Positions 44,534 to 52,883 of a stretch of DNA of 64,000 bases are shown here, piece after piece (within the stretch, counting starts at the first letter, position 1; each line of letters opens with the position of its first letter). The position numbers and the translations under genes are program-made. The notes under the pieces were generated by a model. It did not search any database. It was not told where the DNA came from and saw nothing but the letters and a program-made list of their open reading frames with translations. This DNA is from Prevotella merdae (GTDB taxonomy: Bacteria; Bacteroidota; Bacteroidia; Bacteroidales; Bacteroidaceae), in the NCBI RefSeq assembly GCF_900290275.1, contig NZ_LT985323.1:818091-882090 (forward strand), read 5' to 3'.

Positions 44534-45232
44534 TTATTTCTTCAATATCTCGCACAGCTGCCTCATTCCCTCGCTTGCTCCACATTGCAGATGTGTAAAC
44601 TTCTCTCTGCCAACACCTAAAGAGGGTTCTGGGTCGATAAGATAAACGGGAACAGACGGGCGAACATAATGAATAAGTCCGGCAGCAGGATAAACATTGA
44701 GAGATGTACCTATTATTACAAAGATATCGGCTTCTTGGGCTTGCTCGGCTGCCACACTAATCATTGGTACCGATTCGCCAAAGAACACAATAAATGGACG
44801 CTCTAAAGAGCCGTCAGCTGACTTTGTACCAGGCTTAACCTCACAATTATCCTCAGTAAGCTCGCGTATATAACGTGGATCATCAGGATTACGCGACGAG
44901 CAAACCTTAGTCAATTCTCCATGCAGATGTATCACGTTTGTAGAACCTGCCTTCTCGTGCAGGTTGTCAACGTTCTGCGTAATAACCGTAACCTTATATT
45001 CCTTCTCAAGCTCGTGTATAAGGCGGTGTCCCTCATTAGGTTGTGCCTTATAGAGTTTGTGGCGTAGCATGTTATAGAAATTAGTAACGAGTGTTGGGTC
45101 CTTAAGCCAACCCTCATGCGATGCTACTTGATCTACTGGATAGTTCTCCCACAATCCATCATTACCACGGAATGTCTTGAAACCCGACTCAACGGACATG
45201 CCGGCGCCGGTTAGAAATACTATGTGTTTCAT
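44534..45232 (-). CDS. Sir2-family NAD-dependent protein deacylase
   Basis: A 232-residue sirtuin. FLTGAGMSVESGFKTFRG (about 6-23) binds NAD, TQNVDNLHEKAG (85-96) follows, and the catalytic His104 is in VIHLHGEL. The C-terminal GTSLNVYPAAGL and PVYLIDPEP blocks complete the Rossmann fold. The four Cys that bind zinc in most sirtuins are not retained: only Cys111 and one later Cys are visible in that region, so the small domain is probably metal-free or altered. It would remove acyl groups from lysines using NAD. Neighbours give no clear functional link. Confidence 0.93.
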   Translation of the reverse strand: MKHIVFLTGAGMSVESGFKTFRGNDGLWENYPVDQVASHEGWLKDPTLVTNFYNMLRHKLYKAQPNEGHRLIHELEKEYKVTVITQNVDNLHEKAGSTNVIHLHGELTKVCSSRNPDDPRYIRELTEDNCEVKPGTKSADGSLERPFIVFFGESVPMISVAAEQAQEADIFVIIGTSLNVYPAAGLIHYVRPSVPVYLIDPEPSLGVGREKFTHLQCGASEGMRQLCEILKK

Positions 45233-45313
45233 ACTTATATAAGTTGACTAGTTGACAAATATGCGAGCTTTTTTAGTTGATGAGTTGGCAAGTGGAAAAG
45301 TAACAGTAAAGGC

Positions 45314-45736
45314 TTACTGCTTCTTCAATGTAAGCACAGTCTTGCCACGACCGTTGGTCAAGTCAACAAGTCCTTCGCCTCCATCCTTATAGGCCTTAAC
45401 CTTGTGCAATGCGTCAAGTATCTGCTGCTCGTACTCCATATTGGCGCATAGCATCAGCGTTGATCCTATCTCTGAGAAGTCGATAGTTTGCTTGTCCTTA
45501 TTTACACGTGCGGTACCCATTATAGAGTTGCATCCGGCACAGCCAAACACATTGTTCTTGGCTGTCTCGAAACCAAGAGTAGGACGAAACTCTGTCTTTG
45601 TTGTATCTATTGCCTTGCCGTCCACCTCAACAATGTCCCATTCGCCGTTTAGGTCGGCTACCGGACCAATAGTTTTAGTAGCCGAGCAGCTGCAAAGAAG
45701 TATTGCAGCTGCGGCTATTAGTTGTATATTCTTCAT
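45314..45736 (-). CDS. META domain lipoprotein
   Basis: A 140-residue lipoprotein. The lipobox AAAILLCSC puts the lipidated Cys at about 15-17. A single META domain follows (DLNGEWDIVEVDGKAI, then FGCAGCNSIMGTARV around 64-78 with a CAGC pair, then GSTLMLCANMEYEQQILDAL). META domains occur in HslJ-like outer-membrane proteins linked with stress and antibiotic response in other bacteria; the role here is unknown. It lies 81 bp before the sirtuin gene and may be co-transcribed with cysS upstream. Confidence 0.9.
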   Translation of the reverse strand: MKNIQLIAAAAILLCSCSATKTIGPVADLNGEWDIVEVDGKAIDTTKTEFRPTLGFETAKNNVFGCAGCNSIMGTARVNKDKQTIDFSEIGSTLMLCANMEYEQQILDALHKVKAYKDGGEGLVDLTNGRGKTVLTLKKQ

Positions 45737-45789
45737 TGATTTTTGACTAAGCCTTTCAAAGTCTCTTTAAGCCTTTCTCAGCCTTAGCG

Positions 45790-45882
45790 AAACTCTTAAT
45801 TGAATAATTCCTAATTGAACAATTCTTAATTGCAGCACAGCCGCAACTAATTCCTAATTCAAAATTCCTAATTTCTAATTCT
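45790..45882. repeat. AATTAGGAATT-type heptamer tract after cysS
   Basis: Repeated words TAATTCC, TAATTGA, TAATTTC and related forms fill the 144-bp gap between cysS and the META gene, interrupted by a GCAGCACAGCCGCAAC segment. Read on the minus strand they match the GAATTAG words of the tract at 29343-29405. Confidence 0.7.
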
Positions 45883-47368
45883 ATTTAAGTTTCCAGGTTG
45901 CACCATCCTTAGTATCCTTAACCTCGAAACCAAGTTCAGCCAGTTCGTCGCGTATGCGGTCGCTGGTAGCCCAATCCTTAGAAGCCTTAGCCTTAGAGCG
46001 AAGGTCGAGCACCATATCAACAACCTTGCCGAAAGCTTCCTCGCGATGAGAAGAAGAACCAGCATTGTCTGGACGCAAGCCAAGAAGATCGAAGGCAAAC
46101 AGACGCATTGTCTCGGCCAATTCCTTAAGATCTGTCTCTGAGATAGTTGCCTTATGGTCAACAAGCTTGTTCACTACCGAGCAAGCCTCAAACAAATGAG
46201 CAATGACAAGCGGAGTAGCAAAGTCGTCGTTCATAGCATCATAGCACTTCTGACGCAATTCGCTTACAAGTTTCTTTGTAGCTGCATCGCTCTCGGCAGA
46301 TACATTTATACGGTCGAGATCAGAAATACCGTTCATCAACTTCTCAAGTCCTTTCTGCGAAGCTTGCAATGCCTCGTTGCTGAAGTCTACAGTTCCACGG
46401 TAGTGGGCAGATAGGATAAAGAAGCGGATAGTCATTGGCGAGTAAGGCTGCTCAAGATTCTTGTTGTTGCCTGTAAAGAACTCCTCAAGAGTGATAAAGT
46501 TGCCAAGCGACTTGCCCATCTTCTGTCCGTTGATGGTAATCATGTTGTTGTGCATCCAATAATGCACCATTTGGTCGCCCTGTGACGCTACAGCCTGTGC
46601 TATCTCACATTCATGATGAGGGAATACCAAATCCATACCTCCACCATGAATATCGAAATGGGCACCAAGATACTTGCGTCCCATAGCTGTACACTCGCAA
46701 TGCCAACCAGGGAAACCGTCGCTCCATGGACTTGGCCAACGCATAATATGCTCAGGCGAAGCCTTCTTCCAAAGAGCAAAATCGGCCTGATTGCGTTTCT
46801 CGCCTACTCCATCAAGAGCACGCGACGCATCCTTAACGTCGTCGAGATTGCGTCCCGACAGAATGCCATAATGATACTTCTCGTTATATTTCTTTACATC
46901 AAAGTAGATAGAACCATTGCTCTCGTAGGCAAACCCATTGTCCAATATCTGCTGAACCAGCTGCTCCTGTTCGATGATATGACCTGTTGCATGCGGCTCA
47001 ATACTTGGTGGCAGAACATTCAAAGCCTCCATAGCCGCATGATAGCGATTGGTATAGAACTGAGCTATCTCCATTGGCTCAAGCTGCTCCAAACGTGCCT
47101 TCTTCTCTATCTTATCATCTCCCTCATCAGCATCGTGCTCCAAGTGGCCCACATCGGTTATGTTGCGCACATAGCGCACCTTATAACCAAGATGTTTAAG
47201 ATAACGGAATAGGATATCGAAGGTTATGGCAGGACGAGCATGTCCAAGATGTGGGTCGCCATAGACGGTAGGTCCACAAACATACATGCCTACGTTAGGG
47301 GCATGCAGCGGTTTGAACACTTCCTTTCTACGCGACAGCGTATTGTAAATCCAAAGTACTTGTTCCAT
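45881..47368 (-). CDS. cysS: Cysteinyl-tRNA synthetase
   Basis: A 495-residue class I synthetase. The zinc ligand Cys31 and HIGH-like motif lie in [19 protein letters not shown] (about 28-46). [17 protein letters not shown] carries further zinc-site residues, and [12 protein letters not shown] (about 285) is the KMSKS loop. A helical anticodon-binding domain ends the protein. It charges tRNA-Cys. A -7 box lies at 47409-47416. Full length compared with E. coli CysS (461) plus a short C-terminal extension. Confidence 0.97.
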   Translation of the reverse strand: MEQVLWIYNTLSRRKEVFKPLHAPNVGMYVCGPTVYGDPHLGHARPAITFDILFRYLKHLGYKVRYVRNITDVGHLEHDADEGDDKIEKKARLEQLEPMEIAQFYTNRYHAAMEALNVLPPSIEPHATGHIIEQEQLVQQILDNGFAYESNGSIYFDVKKYNEKYHYGILSGRNLDDVKDASRALDGVGEKRNQADFALWKKASPEHIMRWPSPWSDGFPGWHCECTAMGRKYLGAHFDIHGGGMDLVFPHHECEIAQAVASQGDQMVHYWMHNNMITINGQKMGKSLGNFITLEEFFTGNNKNLEQPYSPMTIRFFILSAHYRGTVDFSNEALQASQKGLEKLMNGISDLDRINVSAESDAATKKLVSELRQKCYDAMNDDFATPLVIAHLFEACSVVNKLVDHKATISETDLKELAETMRLFAFDLLGLRPDNAGSSSHREEAFGKVVDMVLDLRSKAKASKDWATSDRIRDELAELGFEVKDTKDGATWKLK

Positions 47369-47408
47369 AATGTATATATATATTATTATCGTTTAATTTA
47401 TTCTACTG

Positions 47409-47416
47409 CAAAATTA
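47409..47416 (-). promoter_or_regulatory. -7 box TAATTTTG of cysS
   Basis: On the minus strand TAATTTTG precedes the cysS start by 40 bp, with a possible CTTT at -33 (18-nt spacing). It lies in the 80-bp gap after the InaA-like gene. Confidence 0.5.
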
Positions 47417-47448
47417 GCAATTTAAAATGAATTAAAGGAGAGTTAGCT

Positions 47449-48174
47449 TTACAGTTTGATTTTTCTGTTCTCAAACTTCTCCAATAGTCTCAATGCTTTT
47501 TCTACAGTTTCCTCCTCATTCCAGCCTCGCTCGTGAGCATACCTACTTATAAAGTAGCGGTACAGATCGCGACGGTGTGTGAAACGTTTAAGGTTTTCAA
47601 GGCACACATCATCCGACGGCATACCGTCGCAAAAATGAGATCGGTTGGTATCTATAACATCAAACCTGTAGTCGCCATCTGCTGTATTCTCAAACAGGAA
47701 GTTGGCCGAGTTGAGGTCGCCATGCAGCACTCCCCTACTGTGCATAAACACTACATAGCGTGCTATAGCATCAGCAAGCGGACGGCAAAACTCCTCTGGG
47801 TCGACAAGAAGCGTGAATGCCTCAGTGCCCATACTTTGCTCACAGACGAAGTAACCGACGCTAAACAGTCCACACCTCGTCTGCTCCATATATGCAATCT
47901 CACGTGGCGTGGAAATGCCTCTACGGCGCATTTCCGTAGCAAACCTATATGCACGTTCGGCCTTTGTAGGTCGATACAGGGTATAAGCTACCGACTGCAA
48001 CAGGTTTACGCGCTTGAAACGCTTAACAACAAAAGCCTTGCCGTCATGATGAAACACCTTAACGCTGTTGCGCTTGTTTTTTAACGTCTCGCCTTCCAAA
48101 CTGTCAAACGTCTGCGGTATTCGTTCTATAAAGTCTTTATACTGTATGTATTCGTCGGATATTATTACCTTCAT
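47449..48174 (-). CDS. InaA/Kdo-kinase-like lipopolysaccharide kinase
   Basis: A 241-residue small protein kinase-fold enzyme. AFVVKRFKRVNLLQS (about 46-60) holds the ATP-binding Lys. The catalytic loop is HSRGVLHGDLNSANFLF (about 143-159, Asp in HGD, Asn in SANF), and the DFG equivalent is FDVIDTNRSHF. It resembles InaA/RfaP/KdkA kinases that phosphorylate LPS core sugars. The start ATG is 20 bp after the nadA stop, so it is probably in the nadA transcript. Confidence 0.88.
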   Translation of the reverse strand: MKVIISDEYIQYKDFIERIPQTFDSLEGETLKNKRNSVKVFHHDGKAFVVKRFKRVNLLQSVAYTLYRPTKAERAYRFATEMRRRGISTPREIAYMEQTRCGLFSVGYFVCEQSMGTEAFTLLVDPEEFCRPLADAIARYVVFMHSRGVLHGDLNSANFLFENTADGDYRFDVIDTNRSHFCDGMPSDDVCLENLKRFTHRRDLYRYFISRYAHERGWNEEETVEKALRLLEKFENRKIKL

Positions 48175-48193
48175 CTCTATATTTATAGTGTGC

Positions 48194-49183
48194 TTACGAT
48201 AGCGAGAGCATCTTCTCTATAGGCTTTACAGCCTCGCGGGCTATATCGGGGTCTACCTCTACGCTTGGCCAACCATACTTCAGCGTGTTGTATATCTTCT
48301 GTAGAGTGTTCTTCTTCATATACTCGCACTCGTTGCATGAGCACCCTACCCCACCCTCTGATACTTCAGGCGGAACTGGATAGAACTTAACATCAGGACA
48401 ACAACGCTCAAGCTCGTGCAGTATACCAGCCTCTGTGGCTATGATATACTCCTTGAGCTCAGGATGAGCCTTAGCATAGTTTAGCATGGTTGCAGTAGAG
48501 CCTTTCACATCGGCTACGGCAAGCACAGGAGCCTTGCATTCCAGATGTGCCATAACAAGAGCTCCGGGATGCTCTTGCTTAAGTTTTACGATAGCCTCTA
48601 CCGAGAACTTCTCGTGCACATGGCATCCTCCATTCCACAGCAACATATTTCTGCCCGACACACTATTGATATAGTTGCCAAGATTATAGTCAGGTCCGAA
48701 GATTATCTTCTCGTCTTTCGGGAATGAGGCCATCACCTTCTCGGCGTTGCCCGATGTAACTACACAGTCGGTCAAAGCCTTTACAGCAGCAGTGGTATTG
48801 ACGTAGCTCACCACCTTATATCCAGGATGCTCGTCCTTAAACTTCTTAAGATCCTCTGCCTTACATGAGTCGGCAAGCGAGCAACCAGCGGTGAGGTCTG
48901 GACATAAAACTGTCTTGTCTGGCGACAGGAGCTTACAGGTTTCGGCCATAAAGTGAACACCACACATTACCATAACCTTGGCATCAGTCTCAGCAGCCTT
49001 GCGAGCCAATGCAAGCGAGTCGCCTACAAAGTCGGCAATGTCCTGGATGTCGCCCACAGTATAATAGTGTGCCAGAATTATAGCGTCTTTCTCCTTGCAG
49101 AGCTGACGTATCTCCTTCTTCAAATCCAAGGATGCGTCTACCTGTTCGTCGACATATCCTTTCTCAATCCACTCTTTTTTCAT
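48194..49183 (-). CDS. nadA: Quinolinate synthase
   Basis: A 329-residue NadA. ILAHYYTVGDIQDIADFVGDSLALA (about 36-60) is the first dihydroxyacetone-phosphate-binding block. Cluster Cys residues are found in MVMCGVHFMAET, LLWNGGCHVHEKF and the C-terminal GVGCSCNECEYM. It condenses iminoaspartate with dihydroxyacetone phosphate to quinolinate for NAD. The start at 49183 (MKKEWIEKG) is preferred to the ATG at 49219, whose 12 extra residues look like leader sequence. No nadB or nadC lies nearby. The upstream side is the origin-like tract. Confidence 0.95.
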   Translation of the reverse strand: MKKEWIEKGYVDEQVDASLDLKKEIRQLCKEKDAIILAHYYTVGDIQDIADFVGDSLALARKAAETDAKVMVMCGVHFMAETCKLLSPDKTVLCPDLTAGCSLADSCKAEDLKKFKDEHPGYKVVSYVNTTAAVKALTDCVVTSGNAEKVMASFPKDEKIIFGPDYNLGNYINSVSGRNMLLWNGGCHVHEKFSVEAIVKLKQEHPGALVMAHLECKAPVLAVADVKGSTATMLNYAKAHPELKEYIIATEAGILHELERCCPDVKFYPVPPEVSEGGVGCSCNECEYMKKNTLQKIYNTLKYGWPSVEVDPDIAREAVKPIEKMLSLS

Positions 49184-49283
49184 ATTTATATTGTTACTTG
49201 TTTTTGTTTTCCCCAACACCTATTCTTTATATTTCTTTTTATTTTTAAAGAAAAAAAGAAAAAGTATGAGTATGATGTACTGT

Positions 49284-50400
49284 TAATATGTTGATAATAT
49301 TTTCGTTATCAACAGGTCTTTTACAGTATCCACACAACAGGCCCTGTTATCAACAGGTTTATTTAACATCTTCTGTCTGATTATTAGATAGATATGTGGG
49401 TTATCCACAGTTTATACATTCATCTTGCAAAGTTAATAAGTTTATATCTTTTTCCGTTATTTATTTGTGGAAAACTTTTGTATAATGATTTTATAACTAT
49501 GTTGGTTATCCACACCTGTCCCTGTCCTTATACTTGCCTGTTGATAACTCTATAGTTACTAACAATTCTACTAACAGGTTATCAACAGGTTTACAGAGGT
49601 TATAAACAGGGTAGGGTAGAAGTGTTATTTATATCTCAAAATATTAATGTTTATAGTGCAAACAATGATATCTTGGGATATTATATGGTACAAAAAACAC
49701 ACCTGTATGCCATTATCTGTGTTATTAGCTTCAATATTTATTATTGACCGCAACTGTCTTACCCGCTACCTGTCACAGTACCTGTTACCTGTTTACAACA
49801 CTTATAACAGGCACTCAACAGGTTATCAACAGTTATTTTAAAAAGTTATCCACACATCACTCCTACTTCTCAACACTTTTCCTGTGGTTTATTCGGCATT
49901 TATCCACAGGATTTGTTAATATTGTATAGTTGATTATCAGTATATTACATAGTTATCCACACTTTTATGTTGTTTAGTATATGTTGGTAATATCTGTGTT
50001 CGATTATATATGTTTTCCTTTTATAGTTTATCCTGTCGTATTAATAATGTTAGTTGTTATGGATAAACCTGTTGATAACTGTGTTAGTAACTACCAAACC
50101 AACATTTATTGTTAATAATATTCCACTGAAATACAATTAATTACAAAGTTATCCACAGGTTGTGTGTAATATGTGGATAACCTGTATATTACAGGATATG
50201 GAGTAGGGTATAAGTGCTATATTATCAGGATGTATTACACAGGCATAATAGATTATATGTTGTGGTATTTACTGTTTAAGGCTATCTGCCTGTAGTTTGT
50301 CCTGTATATTAGTGAAAATAATGTCTATAAACACAAAATTGTGGATAACTATTGATTGATAATCAATTGATTACCGAGTTATCAACAGTTATCCACAATT
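49284..50400. other. Candidate chromosomal replication origin (oriC) with DnaA-box cluster
   Basis: A 1.25-kb gap (49184-50431) without a credible gene, AT-rich and packed with DnaA-box nonamers. Nine match TTATCCACA exactly: 49401, 49506, 49846, 49900, 49953, 50149, 50389 on plus; 50172 and 50340 on minus. Eight more are TTATCAACA: 49306, 49347, 49579, 49823, 50379 on plus; 49289, 49539 and 50070 on minus. AT tracts suitable for unwinding lie at 49620-49740 and 49960-50140. All genes for 16 kb to the left except one run leftward, as expected for leading-strand genes; the right side is mixed. No dnaA gene is in the window. Confidence 0.8.
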
Positions 50401-50431
50401 TATGTGTATAATGATAATATGGAGTAGGGTG

Positions 50432-51442
50432 TTAGTCAAAGTAATACCTGTCTGACGCTTTTTTGTTTACTTTCAGCACCTTTTCCATCTTCAGGTAGTT
50501 TATAAACAGGGATGTGTTGCGCATAAGGAGGTGATATAGTAGCTTGTCCTTAGTCTTTAGTTTGCCCGCATATTTTGGTGCATATTCTTTAAGTATAGGC
50601 TTTATACGTTCCATATATTCCAGAATAACTTTACGGCTGGTGTTTATACGTGCAATATGCTTGGCGGCATGTATTGCTCTCAACGTTATGTATGCAGATG
50701 CAAGAGGCTTGAATTTGGAATTGCCGTAGTATTCTAAGCGCTGTTTCTCGGCTTCAAGAAATGCAAACTTCTGTTGCGGATTGATGTTATGTACAATGCT
50801 GCTGCGTCGCATTCTGTAATGATAAAGCGGACGCATTGCGCGCACCACACGGTTTGCCTTTTCAAACCAGTAGGGCAGAACTGCATAGTCCTCAAAGCAT
50901 ACATGTTCTGGCATGCGATAGTTTAGGCAAGAGCGTCTGAACACCATCTGCCATATATAACTTGGTATTTGGTCCTTAATAATAAGTTCTGTTGCTTGGT
51001 CGTGGTTTAGCACCTCAATATTATAGTCGGGATGCTTGCACAGGCTACCCATAGTGGTGTAGTTGTAGTGGTTGCATATGGCAATATCGGCATTGTTTTC
51101 TTTTATAGTTTTCAGCAAGAACGAGTACATGTTAGGTTCAATTCTATCGTCGCTGTCCACAAATCCCACGTACTCTGCTGTAGACATATCAATAGCCACG
51201 TTGCGCGAGTCGGCTTGTCCCGAGTTTGGCTTATGAACCACAGTTATGCGTTTGTCGCTATTAGCCCAACTGTCGCATATTTCAGGCGAAGCGTCTGTAG
51301 ATCCATCGTCAATAATTATAAGGTGCCAGTCCTTCAGCTCTTGGTCTACAATCGACTGTATACATTGGTCGAGATATCTCTCCGTGTTGTATACGGGCAG
51401 TATTATGTCTAATATAGGTGTGTGGGTATCTGGTGTTGTCAT
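50432..51442 (-). CDS. GT2-family glycosyltransferase
   Basis: A 336-residue GT-A enzyme. The N-terminal half has ILPVYNTERYLDQCIQSI (about 12-29), LIIIDDGSTDAS (about 41-52) and the DXD-like VGFVDSDDRIEPNMY (about 88-102). The C-terminal half is helical and basic. It should use a UDP- or dTDP-sugar to extend a surface glycan. The start at 51442 overlaps the upstream glycosyltransferase stop by 4 bp (ATGA), which is the reason to prefer it over the ATG at 51466. Its stop is the right border of the origin-like tract. Confidence 0.9.
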   Translation of the reverse strand: MTTPDTHTPILDIILPVYNTERYLDQCIQSIVDQELKDWHLIIIDDGSTDASPEICDSWANSDKRITVVHKPNSGQADSRNVAIDMSTAEYVGFVDSDDRIEPNMYSFLLKTIKENNADIAICNHYNYTTMGSLCKHPDYNIEVLNHDQATELIIKDQIPSYIWQMVFRRSCLNYRMPEHVCFEDYAVLPYWFEKANRVVRAMRPLYHYRMRRSSIVHNINPQQKFAFLEAEKQRLEYYGNSKFKPLASAYITLRAIHAAKHIARINTSRKVILEYMERIKPILKEYAPKYAGKLKTKDKLLYHLLMRNTSLFINYLKMEKVLKVNKKASDRYYFD

Positions 51443-52212
51443 AATTTCTTTATTCCGTTTTTGCACATAGTTCGTGTAAGGTTGTTTTGCAGCAGCGGTC
51501 GGTTGCTCTCTACAAAACTCTTCTCCTTGTGATACAGATGATATTCTATGGCTTGAAATTTAGCCCATTTGCGTTTTAGCCCGAGGTTTATAAGGCGTAC
51601 TATGATGTCGGTATCCTCCAGTCCATAGCCTACCATGTCGGAGTCGAATCCGTTTACGGCCTTAAGGTCGCTCATAAACATAGACATATTGGCTCCACGT
51701 CCTTTATTCCAATTCTTTTTATACATATTTTTTGTATAGAACGAGAGCCAAGGCATATATATAGAATTGAATCTGCTTTTAACTCCACGCGAGTACCAAT
51801 GTCGTTGTATGCTCTTTCGTTTAATAAGGTGGTGAGATATATCCGATTTCAGTTTGGAGCGGCTACCCATTACAAAGTATCCTTTCTCGGCCAATTTCTT
51901 GTGGTCTTTTATAAAATGGCGTTCCATAATAATGTCGCCATCTACAAACACCACGTAGTCGCCTTCGCACATTCTAAGTGCGTTGTTGCGCGATTCTGCA
52001 AGTCTGAACCCACGGTCTTCCTGCCATGCGTGTTTTACATTACATGGCAATATACTTGTAAATTCTTCTATCAGTTCTCTTGTTTCTTCAGTAGATCCGT
52101 CATCAGCTATAATCACCTCGTCGGGCATAATAATCTGCTTGGCAACGCTCATCAGACAAAGTCGTAGCATGCCTGGAGAGTTGTAGGTTGATATTATGAG
52201 TGAAACTTTCAT
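51439..52212 (-). CDS. GT2-family glycosyltransferase (galactosyltransferase-like C-terminus)
   Basis: A 257-residue GT-A enzyme. LIISTYNSPGMLRLCLMSV (about 5-23), VIIADDGSTEET (about 33-44) and the DXD motif YVVFVDGDIIMERHF (about 85-99) define the donor site. The second domain NGFDSDMVGYGLEDTDIIVRL (about 188-208) with its G-EDTD motif resembles beta-1,4-galactosyltransferase-type C-termini. Translationally coupled to the following GT2 gene. The pair probably builds a surface oligosaccharide. The -7 box at 52314-52321 gives a leader near 95 nt. Confidence 0.9.
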   Translation of the reverse strand: MKVSLIISTYNSPGMLRLCLMSVAKQIIMPDEVIIADDGSTEETRELIEEFTSILPCNVKHAWQEDRGFRLAESRNNALRMCEGDYVVFVDGDIIMERHFIKDHKKLAEKGYFVMGSRSKLKSDISHHLIKRKSIQRHWYSRGVKSRFNSIYMPWLSFYTKNMYKKNWNKGRGANMSMFMSDLKAVNGFDSDMVGYGLEDTDIIVRLINLGLKRKWAKFQAIEYHLYHKEKSFVESNRPLLQNNLTRTMCKNGIKKL

Positions 52213-52313
52213 ACCTGTGTTTTTTGTCTAATGATTATACAATCCTTTACAATTTACTTTATCTGTGTATTTGATAGTTGGTTTTGCATTGACTGCATTC
52301 TACATATAAATCG

Positions 52314-52321
52314 CAAATTTA
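52314..52321 (-). promoter_or_regulatory. -7 box TAAATTTG of the GT2 pair
   Basis: On the minus strand TAAATTTG precedes the start at 52212 by about 100 bp. A TTCT at 20-nt spacing is a weak -33 box. Confidence 0.5.
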
Positions 52322-52424
52322 TATAATACTTGTATCCTTATAGAACATTTTATATGTGTAATAGTATATTTTTTGATGTATATCAAGAAAATAAGGGCAT
52401 ATACATCGATAAATATAATAAAAC

Positions 52425-52499
52425 AGGGTTCATCCGGCATTCTATGTGCCAGAAGCTTATGCTTAAGTTTGCACAACATTGAATGCCTGATGAACCTTG
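52425..52499. repeat. GGTTCATC-family hairpin, second copy
   Basis: GGGTTCATCCGGCATTC (52426-52441) pairs with GAATGCCTGATGAACC (52481-52496) around a 39-nt loop. The stem ends match the hairpin at 728-801, while loop sequences differ. It is 37 bp from the 22-bp array, as in copy A (33 bp). Confidence 0.85.
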
Positions 52500-52536
52500 T
52501 TTATATGTCTTTATAATTTATCCCAGTACCGTTTTC

Positions 52537-52624
52537 AGTACCATATAACTGGTACTGGAGTTTCATATAACTGGTACTGGAGTACCAATTATATGGTACT
52601 GCAGTTTAAACTAACTGGTACTGG
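52537..52624. repeat. Four tandem 22-bp units ending GGTACTG(G/C), copy B
   Basis: Units start at 52537, 52559, 52581 and 52603. Each begins AGT(ACC or TT) and ends GGTACTG. Units 1 and 3 are the inverted partners here, whereas units 1 and 2 are in copy A at 835-922, so the unit order has been shuffled. The rest of the 671-bp gap (52213-52883) holds an imperfect inverted repeat of GAAGTTATAGAATT words (52651-52686 with 52759-52791) and no gene. Confidence 0.85.
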
Positions 52625-52883
52625 GGAGTTGATTATATTATTCAAGTTTAGAAGTTATAGAATTTAAAGAAGTTATAGAATTAAAAGCCGTATGCTTTAC
52701 AGATGAATATTCAGCAAAAAGAGTAATGGCTATAAATTCTAGCGACTGAAGGGAGCGCTAACTTCTTTAACTTCTGAATTCTATGAACTTGCTAAAGTTC
52801 AGTTATATTACTTTTAAGCAACAGTAAAACAACTTATAATCATCAGTTGTATGCTCTGTCGCTCGCTATCATATTGTTTGATT

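Noticed and set aside
46613..47212. 199-residue plus-strand ORF inside cysS
   Set aside because: It is antisense to the CysS catalytic region, whose HIGH and KMSKS motifs are intact.
49647..49929. Small ORFs (60-64 residues) within the origin-like tract
   Set aside because: They span DnaA boxes, have low-complexity AT-driven composition and lack any start context.
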